From contig JAEOUK010000035.1 of assembly GCA_016839385.1 (NCBI GenBank), positions 1-12,996 of the forward strand: a stretch of 12,996 nucleotides of DNA, given 5' to 3'. The notes under the pieces are model-generated. The model saw only the letters and a list, made by a program, of their open reading frames with translations. It had not been told where the DNA came from and did not search any database. Shown here piece after piece: positions 7,019 to 12,996 of this stretch. Source of the stretch: Promethearchaeota archaeon. GTDB lineage: Archaea; Asgardarchaeota; Lokiarchaeia; Sigynarchaeales; MK-D1. Positions within the stretch are counted from its first letter, which is position 1. Each line of letters opens with the position of its first letter. A program made the position numbers and the translations under genes.

Positions 7019-7990
7019 ATGCAACTCTTTGTCATCCGACCAGATGGAGAAGTCCATGCAATTAATTCGAGTGAAGGCATACGAAAATTACTGGACCCCT
7101 CACAATGTTTTATAATTAACGACGATCAGACTAGGCAGATCTACCTATGGAAAGGATCTCAGAGCTCGGTGCGATTAAAATTCATAGGCGCTTCAAAATC
7201 TCAAGAAATTCGCGGTCAGGTTGGCATGCACTACAAAGTGATCGCACTCGATGAAGGAGAAGAAGCTGACTATCCGGATTTATATGAACGTTTAGATGAA
7301 ATTCCATCAACTGGATTTGCACGAGAAATCCGTGAAGAAAAAGATTTACAATGGGATCCTGGAATCACTTCGACACCTAAACCAAAAACTGATCCTACTC
7401 CTACTTCTGCCCCTGTCCCTGCTACAAAATCTTCAGATAAATCTATTTTTAAACCCGCAACGAAATCTCCTACTTCAGCTCCTAAGAAATCACTAAAAGA
7501 TATATCTCCCGTAGGTGGAGGTGACTCTGATGGTGCAGTTCAAGTAATGTCTTCAGAAACTAAAGTTAATCAATCGAGACCATTATGGACTGGTGAACCT
7601 AAATCATCTTCAACTTCAATGGGAGGTCCCACCCAAACAACAGAACCTCAATTAGATTTTAAAAAAATTATGGAAACTCTTGAATCACTTCAAATCCCTG
7701 AAGGATATGAAAGGGAAATGATTATTATAGGAAATGCAGCCTATAGTATTGTGGAGAAGAAATCTTCGTTCTTAGGTGAGACAAAGGTGGATAAAATAAT
7801 GGAAAAAATCGGTTCTCTTCCTGAAGGATTGTTTTTTGCACAAGGATATGCTCCTAGAGTCTTATGTGAAAATCAAAAAGTTGTTGCTATAGAATTTTTA
7901 AAGAAAACTGGAGCATCTGGAAGTAAATTAAAAGCTCTAAGCAAAGATCCTAAAGCTCTAGCTAAGCAATTTGGGATGGAAATAAATTAA
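7019..7990 (+). CDS. Gelsolin-like domain protein with P/T/S-rich linker and unrecognised C-terminal domain
   Basis: This is a 323-aa cytoplasmic protein. Residues ~1-92 read as a single gelsolin-like repeat: LLDPSQCFIINDD, then IYLWKGSQSS, then a basic helix (VRLKFIGASKSQEIR) and a closing strand (HYKVIALDEGEE). Residues ~112-210 are P/T/S/K-rich and probably a flexible linker. Residues ~211-296 form a compact domain (helix, REMIIIGNAAYSIVE, GLFFAQGYAPRVLCENQ, VVAIEFLKK) that I cannot assign, followed by a Lys-rich helical end. Gelsolin repeats in eukaryotes bind, sever or cap actin under calcium control, and Asgard archaea have gelsolin-like proteins and actins. I do not see the usual Glu on the long helix with certainty, so calcium binding should not be assumed. 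A single repeat usually cannot sever. The gene ends 25 bp from the convergent Roadblock gene. The ATG at 7019 has no strong SD. Confidence 0.8.
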   Translation: MQLFVIRPDGEVHAINSSEGIRKLLDPSQCFIINDDQTRQIYLWKGSQSSVRLKFIGASKSQEIRGQVGMHYKVIALDEGEEADYPDLYERLDEIPSTGFAREIREEKDLQWDPGITSTPKPKTDPTPTSAPVPATKSSDKSIFKPATKSPTSAPKKSLKDISPVGGGDSDGAVQVMSSETKVNQSRPLWTGEPKSSSTSMGGPTQTTEPQLDFKKIMETLESLQIPEGYEREMIIIGNAAYSIVEKKSSFLGETKVDKIMEKIGSLPEGLFFAQGYAPRVLCENQKVVAIEFLKKTGASGSKLKALSKDPKALAKQFGMEIN

Positions 7991-7998
7991 AATTATAT

Positions 7999-8023
7999 TA
8001 ATCTTTCATTTCTTCTTATTTTC
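7999..8023 (+). terminator. T-rich 3' end of the gelsolin-like gene
   Basis: After the stop at 7990, pyrimidine-rich runs (TCTTTCATTTCTTCTTATTTTC) occur without a hairpin, the usual look of an archaeal oligo-T terminator. They extend into the 3' end of the convergent Roadblock gene. Confidence 0.35.
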
Positions 8024-8402
8024 TAAACAATTCGGTAATTTTTTTAGCATAAAATCTAAAAACAGTAACTATTTTACTTAGATCTTTCAATTCTCGACTT
8101 GCTCCGATAAGGAAAAATCTTCCTGCTGCCGCTAAAACTAAATATGAACGCTCTCCACGGATAACGCATTCAGATAGATAATCATAACCAATTTTATGAA
8201 CAGCTTCGTCAGCTCCTTGCAATATCACAGCTGCAATGGAACTTAGTTGATCTGGATTGATATTATAACCTGGAATTGCTGAAAAGGCTATTCGAAGCCC
8301 CTCACGTGTTACAAGTGCTAAAGCATCTAATTCTGTATGATTGGTGATTTCACCAAGGTGAAGTGCTAATTGCTCTGCTTCATGTGGAGTTAACTCAGAC
8401 AT
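8016..8402 (-). CDS. Roadblock/LC7 domain protein
   Basis: This 128-aa protein is one complete Roadblock/LC7 domain and nothing more: an N-terminal helix (TPHEAEQLALHLGEI), strand LDALALVTREGLRIAFS, a central helix (DQLSSIAAVILQGADEAV), strands ECVIRGERSYLVLAAAGRFFLIGAS, and a C-terminal helix. The length fits the family (~110-130 aa). Roadblock proteins dimerise into a platform that binds small Ras-like GTPases (Ragulator, MglB) or dynein. Asgard genomes encode many copies along with many small GTPases, so a GTPase-regulating or scaffolding role is likely, though no GTPase gene lies in this window. It converges on the gelsolin-like gene and diverges from the VWA gene across a 163-bp region. 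The ATG at 8402 follows a weak GAGAAGAAG purine stretch. Confidence 0.85.
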   Translation of the reverse strand: MSELTPHEAEQLALHLGEITNHTELDALALVTREGLRIAFSAIPGYNINPDQLSSIAAVILQGADEAVHKIGYDYLSECVIRGERSYLVLAAAGRFFLIGASRELKDLSKIVTVFRFYAKKITELFRK

Positions 8403-8462
8403 AATCTTCTTCTCTATGTTTGTGGTGGTTTTCCGATCTTATGACATACAATACCTAATCCA

Positions 8463-8476
8463 ACATAAATATTTTA
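8463..8476 (-). promoter_or_regulatory. Possible TATA box of the Roadblock gene
   Basis: On the minus strand this is AAAATATTTATG. It lies ~67 nt before the ATG at 8402, implying a ~40-nt leader, longer than at the other genes here. It is supported only by its match to a TATA-like consensus in AT-rich DNA. Confidence 0.25.
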
Positions 8477-8500
8477 GGAACATTAGTAATTGTTTTAGGA
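8472..8500 (+). repeat. Two TTTTAGGA direct repeats 21 bp apart in divergent promoter region
   Basis: TTTTAGGA occurs at 8472-8479 and again at 8493-8500, a 21-bp spacing that puts both on the same helix face. They lie between the Roadblock and VWA starts, overlapping the presumed Roadblock promoter and just upstream of the VWA one, where a regulator could control both. The evidence is two short matches only. Confidence 0.3.
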
Positions 8501-8512
8501 TTCAGAGTGTAC

Positions 8513-8530
8513 TTAATATGGTATAATATA
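8513..8530 (+). promoter_or_regulatory. TATA-like promoter of the VWA gene
   Basis: TTAATATGGTATAATATA ends 35 bp before the ATG at 8566. The TATAATATA part is centred ~40 nt upstream, matching the spacing seen at the 590-aa gene. It implies a very short leader and explains the lack of an SD. Confidence 0.4.
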
Positions 8531-8565
8531 GATCTAGACTTACGAAGTAAAAAGTGTAAAGTAAA

Positions 8566-10905
8566 ATGCCGTTGCAAACTCGCCTCTTTGTTGAACCTTT
8601 GGAAGCAATTTCTAAAAGATGCCAAATTTCAGAGAGTACAGCAAAAGAGATTGGAATAAATACCGGGGAATTAGTCACGCTAACAGATCCAAACACAAAT
8701 AAGGAGATCACATGCCCCGCTGATGTATCTAGTGAAATTTTAGACTTCTCTATAAAAGTCGCTAGCGATTTATTAACACAAATCAATTTTACGGGTATCG
8801 AATTAATAGTATCTAAATCTACAGGAGGTTTAACCACAAAACCTAGCAAACCAGCACCAACACCGAGTCCAACTTCATCTATAACTCAACAGCCAAGTGT
8901 TGGTTTTACTGCTTTACCTCAACGACCTAGTGCAATCCCAACACTTAAACCAGAAGTCAGCAAATTACCACAAAAACCAAAACTTCCTTCAATAACTCCC
9001 CCAACTCCAGTTCCAGATACACCACCACAATCAGGATCGCAGTTTCCTCCTCCTCCGAAACTCCCTCCAACAATAGCAGTACCAAAACCAACACCAAGTC
9101 CTACTACACAGGTACCTAAACCTTCCATTACTCCAACACCCGCTCCAAAACCCGGTTTTGGTCAAATCCCGCCACCAATAACCCCTCAACCTATACAGGG
9201 TTTCTCAAATGTTCCTCCAAAACCGCAACCAGGCATGTTAAAAACCCCACCTCCCGGGATGCAACAACAACCTGGATTTGGTATGGAACAAGATATGGGA
9301 ATGGATGGAGTTGCAATGGCCCCACCTGATCCCTATCCAAATCGAATTGATGTGAACTTACTGGCTCAGCAAAAACCCGGTGCATTAGTATTAAATGTTA
9401 AAAAAACCATGGGTTGTAACGGGCGAGTTAAATTAAACCCACAAACTATTGCTACATTACGATTAGCACATGGTATGCTTGTTGCATGGGAAGATCCATT
9501 GACTCGATCCAATGGTTCAGCTCGAATTACAGCAGAGAATATACCACAATTTGAAGTTCAAATGGATCTCGATACTGCTGAGGATACTAATATCAAATCG
9601 GATCAAATTGTATTATTCAGTACAGAACCACCAGTAGAATTTCAAGACGAAATTACCCTTGAAGTAATATCTCAATCTGGACTAGATGGCTTTATTATGG
9701 TTAATCCTCGAAATGCAGCATCTTTGCAGGTAACCGAAGGCGAAGTTCTTTCTTTTGAAGATAATCTTACTGGTGCTATCGGTGCTGCCAAATTCAAAAT
9801 CAAAGAAGATCTCCCCAATAATCATGTTGTGATCGATTCTGAATTGATTGAAGCTTCAGGTGTCGGTTCTATGGAGGTGGAACTGAAGAAAAACCTACGT
9901 CAAATTATAACGCTTCAAAATGTTGATTTGGGAATCGCACCGATTACTGGTGAAAATGTCTGGGAAATCATATCAAGTGCTCGGACAAATATCACTAGCA
10001 TTAAAAGGTGGCTACAGAATTACATTATATTTAAAGGAATCAAACTCCGTTGGGAAGCAGCAAATGTTGCATGTGAATTTTTAAGTACAACTCCTGATCT
10101 AGTTGGAGATGTGTTTGCTTCCATAACAGAAAATACAACAATAACTCTCAAACCTACTGGATTGGTAACATTCAACGCAATTTTGATTATAGATATCTCC
10201 CGGTCTATGATGGCACGAGATGTCGAGGTTAAAAACATAGGTCCAGCATTAGAAGGAATCAAAGCAGCGATGAGTGCAAAAGAAATCCAAGATTTCCTTG
10301 CCAAATTTAAACCTGGAGTATTGGTGCCACGTAGATATAGTGCAGCTTTCGCTGCAATCCTTTTCTTATCAGAAAAAGTTGGAAGAGGATTTGGTGAGAA
10401 AGTATCCATTATAAGATTCGCAGATGAGGCACAAATTGTTCCATTCCCGGGGGGATTACCCTATATGGATTCATCGTCAGGTGCAAAGGATGTATTGGAA
10501 AATGCAGCAAAACTTATCGTAGAGCAAATTGGAAATGCATATGGACAAGCTACAAATCTTGGTTTAGCGATGCGTAAAGCTCAAGAAATATTGAGTACAT
10601 TTGAAGCATTGGAAGTTAGTGAAGAAGATAAACAACCTACTATGATTGTGCTTCTTACAGATGGTGTGGCAACTGACGGTAATAAATTCTTTGAATCTGT
10701 TAAAGATTTTAGTGCAAATCCAAACGTAGTAATGTATATTATTGGATTAGGAAATCCAGATGATGCTGCTATGAAACGTGCTGCTCAATTATGTGGTGGA
10801 GAATATTTTAAACCTGAAGACTCCGGTGAACTTTTGATCTGGTATTCGAAACGAGCACGTGATTTGCAAGTAAAAATGAAAGGACAAGGCGCTCAACAGC
10901 AATAA
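8566..10905 (+). CDS. VWA protein with three double-psi-barrel/Cdc48-N-like repeats and proline-rich linker
   Basis: This 779-aa protein is probably cytoplasmic (no signal or membrane helix). Three segments align with each other: ~4-84, ~272-353 and ~361-442. The core is best seen in the last two: KLNPQTIATLRLAHGMLVAW then EDPLT, versus MVNPRNAASLQVTEGEVLSF then EDNLT, each followed by G(S/A)A(R/K). This pattern resembles the double-psi beta-barrel of Cdc48/VAT N-terminal domains, which bind substrates or adaptors. Residues ~85-258 are extremely Pro-rich (PPPPKLPP near 161-168, many KPxP/TPxP). Residues ~443-530 look helical and unassigned. A VWA domain (~535-755) has an intact MIDAS: DISRS (543-547), Thr663 and Asp699 in LLTDG, so metal-dependent ligand binding is plausible. 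A Gln-rich end follows. The Trm11-like gene starts 3 bp after the stop. The combination suggests a protein-binding scaffold or chaperone cofactor; its partner is unknown. Confidence 0.82.
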   Translation: MPLQTRLFVEPLEAISKRCQISESTAKEIGINTGELVTLTDPNTNKEITCPADVSSEILDFSIKVASDLLTQINFTGIELIVSKSTGGLTTKPSKPAPTPSPTSSITQQPSVGFTALPQRPSAIPTLKPEVSKLPQKPKLPSITPPTPVPDTPPQSGSQFPPPPKLPPTIAVPKPTPSPTTQVPKPSITPTPAPKPGFGQIPPPITPQPIQGFSNVPPKPQPGMLKTPPPGMQQQPGFGMEQDMGMDGVAMAPPDPYPNRIDVNLLAQQKPGALVLNVKKTMGCNGRVKLNPQTIATLRLAHGMLVAWEDPLTRSNGSARITAENIPQFEVQMDLDTAEDTNIKSDQIVLFSTEPPVEFQDEITLEVISQSGLDGFIMVNPRNAASLQVTEGEVLSFEDNLTGAIGAAKFKIKEDLPNNHVVIDSELIEASGVGSMEVELKKNLRQIITLQNVDLGIAPITGENVWEIISSARTNITSIKRWLQNYIIFKGIKLRWEAANVACEFLSTTPDLVGDVFASITENTTITLKPTGLVTFNAILIIDISRSMMARDVEVKNIGPALEGIKAAMSAKEIQDFLAKFKPGVLVPRRYSAAFAAILFLSEKVGRGFGEKVSIIRFADEAQIVPFPGGLPYMDSSSGAKDVLENAAKLIVEQIGNAYGQATNLGLAMRKAQEILSTFEALEVSEEDKQPTMIVLLTDGVATDGNKFFESVKDFSANPNVVMYIIGLGNPDDAAMKRAAQLCGGEYFKPEDSGELLIWYSKRARDLQVKMKGQGAQQQ

Positions 10906-10908
10906 AAA

Positions 10909-12087
10909 ATGAGTTCTTCTACTCTTTATTTTTTTATTTATGGTCGAAATCCCAAGCTATCTAAAGCAGAGATTTTTAGTTACATTTTTTCCCACTCAAT
11001 TTGTGGGTATCCAGAATTTCTTAGTGAAGAATACGCAATTTTAAGAATTGAAAGTAAATTTAATCCCACTGAAGTAGCGAAAGATTTAGCAGGAACAGTC
11101 AAAATCGGTAAAATTTATACCAAAATTGATTTAAAAGCTGATATTCTTGCAGCACTTCAAAATGAGGTTTTTTACATTGAAGATAGTAAGACTTTGAATT
11201 ATTCTTTATCCATGTATGGTCGGAAAGTTAACGAACAGAATTTTATCTCGACTTTCAGGCAAATCTTTAAAGAATCTAAACAAAAAGCGGTATTAAAAAA
11301 ACCTAGTCCTTCAAGTCTTTGGAATGCATTGCAAAAGAGGAATTTTGTTGATTTAGTTATTTGCAAATCATTGAATCATTACTATATTGGTCGTACAATT
11401 GCATCTTATAACATCAAACAAAATAAGAAGAGATATGAGCAACGCCCTCATATAGATGAGTCTATTGGTAGTTCTATTCGTTTTTCGAGAATACTTGTTA
11501 ATCTCTCAGGTGTAGATAAAGGTAAATTATTAGATCCATTTTGTGGAATAGGAACTGTATTGCAAGAAGGTTTAATGTTGGGATTTGACGTATTTGGTTC
11601 GGAATTGGAAAAGGAGCGCGTTAAAAATTGTAAAGAGAATTTAAAATGGACTATTAAGGAATTTAAACCTGCTTCTACATCATTTGAAGTACATCAATCG
11701 GATGCAAGAAACATCCATGAAATATTTCCCCGAGATTTTTTTGACACAATTGTCACTGAACCCGAATTAGGTCCATTTTTAAAAACAATTCCTTCCTATT
11801 CAGAAGCACAATCAATAATAAAAACACTAACAGATTTATATTCCTCGACATTTTACGCAGTTGATAAAATCTTAAAACCCAAAGGCTCATTATTAATTGT
11901 TCTTCCACAATTCATTACATTAGATAAAAAGAAAATCAATGTTGATGTACAAGCTTTGATTTCAAATACTCGTTTGAAACCAATTATGGAAATTAAAATA
12001 TTCGATACATCGGTGAATTTTCCTATTCATTATAAAGAAAGTTGGCATAAACTTGGACGTCTCATTTTTCTCTTTCGTAAAATGTAA
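10909..12087 (+). CDS. Trm11/TrmG10-like SAM-dependent RNA methyltransferase
   Basis: This is a 392-aa protein. Residues ~1-165 resemble the N-terminal plus THUMP-type RNA-binding region of the Trm11/Trm-G10 family (YFFIYGRNPKLSKAEI start; DLVICKSLNHYYIGRTI strand pair ~147-165). The RPHI(D) motif (179-183) leads into a Rossmann methyltransferase: LLDPFCGIGT (207-216, SAM motif I), an acidic GSELEKE after the second strand (~230-236), SDAR (264-267), and motif IV as VTEPELGP (282-289). Classical tRNA guanosine-10 N2-methyltransferases have DPPYG at motif IV; here the (D/N)PP(Y/F) core is TEPELGP, so the exact target base is uncertain. It starts 3 bp after the VWA stop without an SD, so it is presumably translated from the VWA mRNA. 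The two products need not share a function. Confidence 0.82.
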   Translation: MSSSTLYFFIYGRNPKLSKAEIFSYIFSHSICGYPEFLSEEYAILRIESKFNPTEVAKDLAGTVKIGKIYTKIDLKADILAALQNEVFYIEDSKTLNYSLSMYGRKVNEQNFISTFRQIFKESKQKAVLKKPSPSSLWNALQKRNFVDLVICKSLNHYYIGRTIASYNIKQNKKRYEQRPHIDESIGSSIRFSRILVNLSGVDKGKLLDPFCGIGTVLQEGLMLGFDVFGSELEKERVKNCKENLKWTIKEFKPASTSFEVHQSDARNIHEIFPRDFFDTIVTEPELGPFLKTIPSYSEAQSIIKTLTDLYSSTFYAVDKILKPKGSLLIVLPQFITLDKKKINVDVQALISNTRLKPIMEIKIFDTSVNFPIHYKESWHKLGRLIFLFRKM

Positions 12088-12209
12088 ATAGAATTTCTAA
12101 AACGTGGTAGGATAAGGATTACGAAAATAAGTAGATAGTTATTTATGTTCAAAATAAGAGAAATAATTAAAGATCTATACGTAAACACATAAAATGGACG
12201 AAAACAAAG

Positions 12210-12725
12210 ATGTCAAAAATAATAAAAGCGATTTTAAGAATCAGTGTTGGAGTCGTACAATTAGCGATTTCATTGGTTGTGATAATATCACTGATTTCTG
12301 CTGTTACGGTTGTAATGAGTCCGAGTATGGCTACTTTTATTGACATGGATAATGCAGAGTTCAATATTTCAGATCCCACAAATTCCAATATTACATTACC
12401 TTTTAATCTAGATAATTCACAAGGATTTTACGATTTTGAAGATCTAACTATTCACCTCGAAATGGACATTTACAACACAACAGATAATTATAAAATATTA
12501 AATGGCACGCAAGTATTCCAAATACCAGCTCTAACAAATTATACGGATACAATATTTTTTGGGAATAGTTCATTTTTCTGGAATCCTGACTTGATTGCAG
12601 GAATCGCAATGAATCCTACTGATTATAATATCACAATATTCGTAGATCTCAGCACGACATATGCTCTCGGATTAATTCCGTTCAAACTTAACGTTACAAC
12701 ATCAATGCCCTTGTCAGGACCTTAA
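12210..12725 (+). CDS. Membrane-anchored LEA2-like ectodomain protein (hypothetical)
   Basis: This is a 171-aa protein. Residues ~1-8 are basic and ~9-36 form one strongly hydrophobic helix with no clear cleavage site, so the protein is probably an N-terminally anchored outer-face protein. The rest is beta-rich with many N-x-S/T sequons. Phrases such as NITLPFNLDNSQGFYDFEDL and IHLEMDIYNTTDNYKILNGT follow the LEA14/WHy-like pattern of a strand, a tangential residue, then paired strands, but the match is by eye. The function is unknown. An out-of-frame ATG at 12194 opens only a short shadow frame. The stop at 12725 overlaps the Shine-Dalgarno of the next gene, so the two are one operon and their products may work together in the membrane. 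Confidence 0.7.
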   Translation: MSKIIKAILRISVGVVQLAISLVVIISLISAVTVVMSPSMATFIDMDNAEFNISDPTNSNITLPFNLDNSQGFYDFEDLTIHLEMDIYNTTDNYKILNGTQVFQIPALTNYTDTIFFGNSSFFWNPDLIAGIAMNPTDYNITIFVDLSTTYALGLIPFKLNVTTSMPLSGP

Positions 12726-12730
12726 GGAGG
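12724..12730 (+). promoter_or_regulatory. Strong Shine-Dalgarno AAGGAGG for the GTG-started gene
   Basis: AAGGAGG lies 8 nt before a GTG at 12739 and overlaps the TAA of the upstream gene. It is the only full-strength SD in the window and fixes the non-ATG start of the last gene. Confidence 0.75.
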
Positions 12731-12738
12731 AGAAAAAA

Positions 12739-12996
12739 GTGGAAAAAGAAAATCCGTTAAAAAGAATATTTTTAGGGTTACTATCTGCAGCAATTTATGG
12801 CGCTACAGTCATCGCTGTACCATTATTGTTATTCAGTACTTTGGAAACTTACGCAGGAGCATATTTTACACCCTCTCCTGAAATGCAATTCTGGATAATC
12901 GCAATGGGTATGGTGGTTGTTGGCTTTGCTTTTGGGAGAGATTCTTCTCCAAAACGGTCAATCAGAAGAGTCATTTTCAATGTACTTTTGACACTA
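12739..12996 (+). CDS. Multi-pass membrane protein, N-terminal part (runs off right edge)
   Basis: A GTG start at 12739 opens 86 codons without a stop to the end of the window. The start is supported by the AAGGAGG 8 nt upstream and by direct coupling to the preceding gene. The protein begins with a polar V/M-EKENPLKR, then a hydrophobic helix (~10-33, IFLGLLSAAIYGATVIAVPL), an outer loop with TPSPEM (~44-49), a second helix (~50-66, WIIAMGMVVVGFAF), a basic inner loop (GRDSSPKRSIRR, positive-inside) and the beginning of a third helix. No family is recognised from this fragment. It is probably co-expressed with the anchored LEA2-like protein. Confidence 0.75.
   Translation, partial: MEKENPLKRIFLGLLSAAIYGATVIAVPLLLFSTLETYAGAYFTPSPEMQFWIIAMGMVVVGFAFGRDSSPKRSIRRVIFNVLLTL

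Noticed and set aside
8502..8849. 115-codon minus-strand open frame across the VWA promoter and start
   Set aside because: It overlaps the TATA-like box and the first barrel repeat of the VWA gene; the composition looks like reverse-frame shadow.
8919..9128. Gly-rich 69-codon open frame on the minus strand
   Set aside because: It is the antisense of the proline-rich linker: CCN codons read backwards give NGG glycine codons. There is no start signal of its own.
8818..9339. Proline-rich coding stretch as a tandem DNA repeat or CRISPR-like array
   Set aside because: Similar codons recur irregularly (KPxP, TPSPT), but there is no fixed unit length or conserved spacer pattern; it is in-frame low-complexity coding sequence.
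10020..10409. 129-codon minus-strand open frame inside the VWA gene
   Set aside because: It is antisense to a region coding for a conserved VWA domain; no promoter, no recognisable family.
12087..12097. TAGAATTTCTA short dyad after the Trm11-like gene as a terminator
   Set aside because: A 5-bp arm with a 1-base centre cannot form a stable hairpin, and no T-run follows.
12088..12209. tRNA or small RNA gene in the 122-bp gap
   Set aside because: No T-loop or anticodon-stem pattern and no stable fold seen by eye; only AT-rich promoter-like sequence (AAATAATTAAAG near 12161).
12167..12388. 73-codon minus-strand hydrophobic open frame
   Set aside because: It is antisense to the membrane helix of the LEA2-like protein, which naturally gives hydrophobic-looking antisense; no upstream signal.

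Overview
The window is AT-rich archaeal DNA and most probably comes from an Asgard archaeon of the Lokiarchaeia/Promethearchaeota type. Three things point there: a gelsolin-like domain protein and a free-standing Roadblock/LC7 protein side by side (eukaryote-like cytoskeleton/trafficking families), a surface beta-helix protein ending in an IPGYN + membrane helix + basic tail of the Loki-CTERM kind, and SD-poor genes preceded by TATA/BRE-like AT-rich boxes. The assignment rests on family recognition, not on a database search.

Layout, left to right. (1) 1-705, plus: 3' end of a U32 peptidase-family (probably tRNA/rRNA hydroxylation) gene entering from outside. It converges, 8 bp apart, on (2) a minus-strand block read from 6828 down to 714: an unrecognised 590-aa beta-sandwich/alpha-solenoid protein, a GCS2-type (YbdK-like) carboxylate-amine ligase with a disordered N-terminus, an amidohydrolase_2 hydrolase with a long extra C-terminus, and the surface-anchored beta-helix protein. 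Ligase and hydrolase are only 23 bp apart and look co-transcribed. (3) A 190-bp divergent control region (6829-7018) carries two outward-facing copies of AAAAAATTWATAGG, one before each gene, which look like BRE/TATA elements. (4) 7019-7990, plus: gelsolin-like domain, P/T/S-rich linker and an unrecognised C-terminal domain; it converges on (5) the minus-strand Roadblock gene (8016-8402). (6) A second divergent region (8403-8565) leads into 8566-10905, a 779-aa VWA protein with three double-psi-barrel/Cdc48-N-like repeats and a very proline-rich linker, followed after 3 bp by a Trm11-like SAM methyltransferase (10909-12087). (7) At the right edge are two membrane genes: an anchored LEA2-like ectodomain protein and a GTG-started multi-pass protein that runs out of the window and has the only strong Shine-Dalgarno sequence seen.

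The centre of the window (roughly 5056-10905) is the most interesting part: a solenoid/Ig-like protein, a gelsolin-like protein, a Roadblock platform protein and a VWA/double-psi-barrel scaffold sit together behind two divergent promoters. Long P/T/S/K-rich linkers recur in the gelsolin-like and VWA proteins and, as a shorter tail, in the ligase. I infer a possible cytoplasmic scaffold or cytoskeleton/trafficking-related module, but nothing in the sequence proves that the products interact. No tRNA, rRNA, CRISPR array, insertion sequence or other mobile element was seen, and no gap longer than 300 bp lacks a gene.
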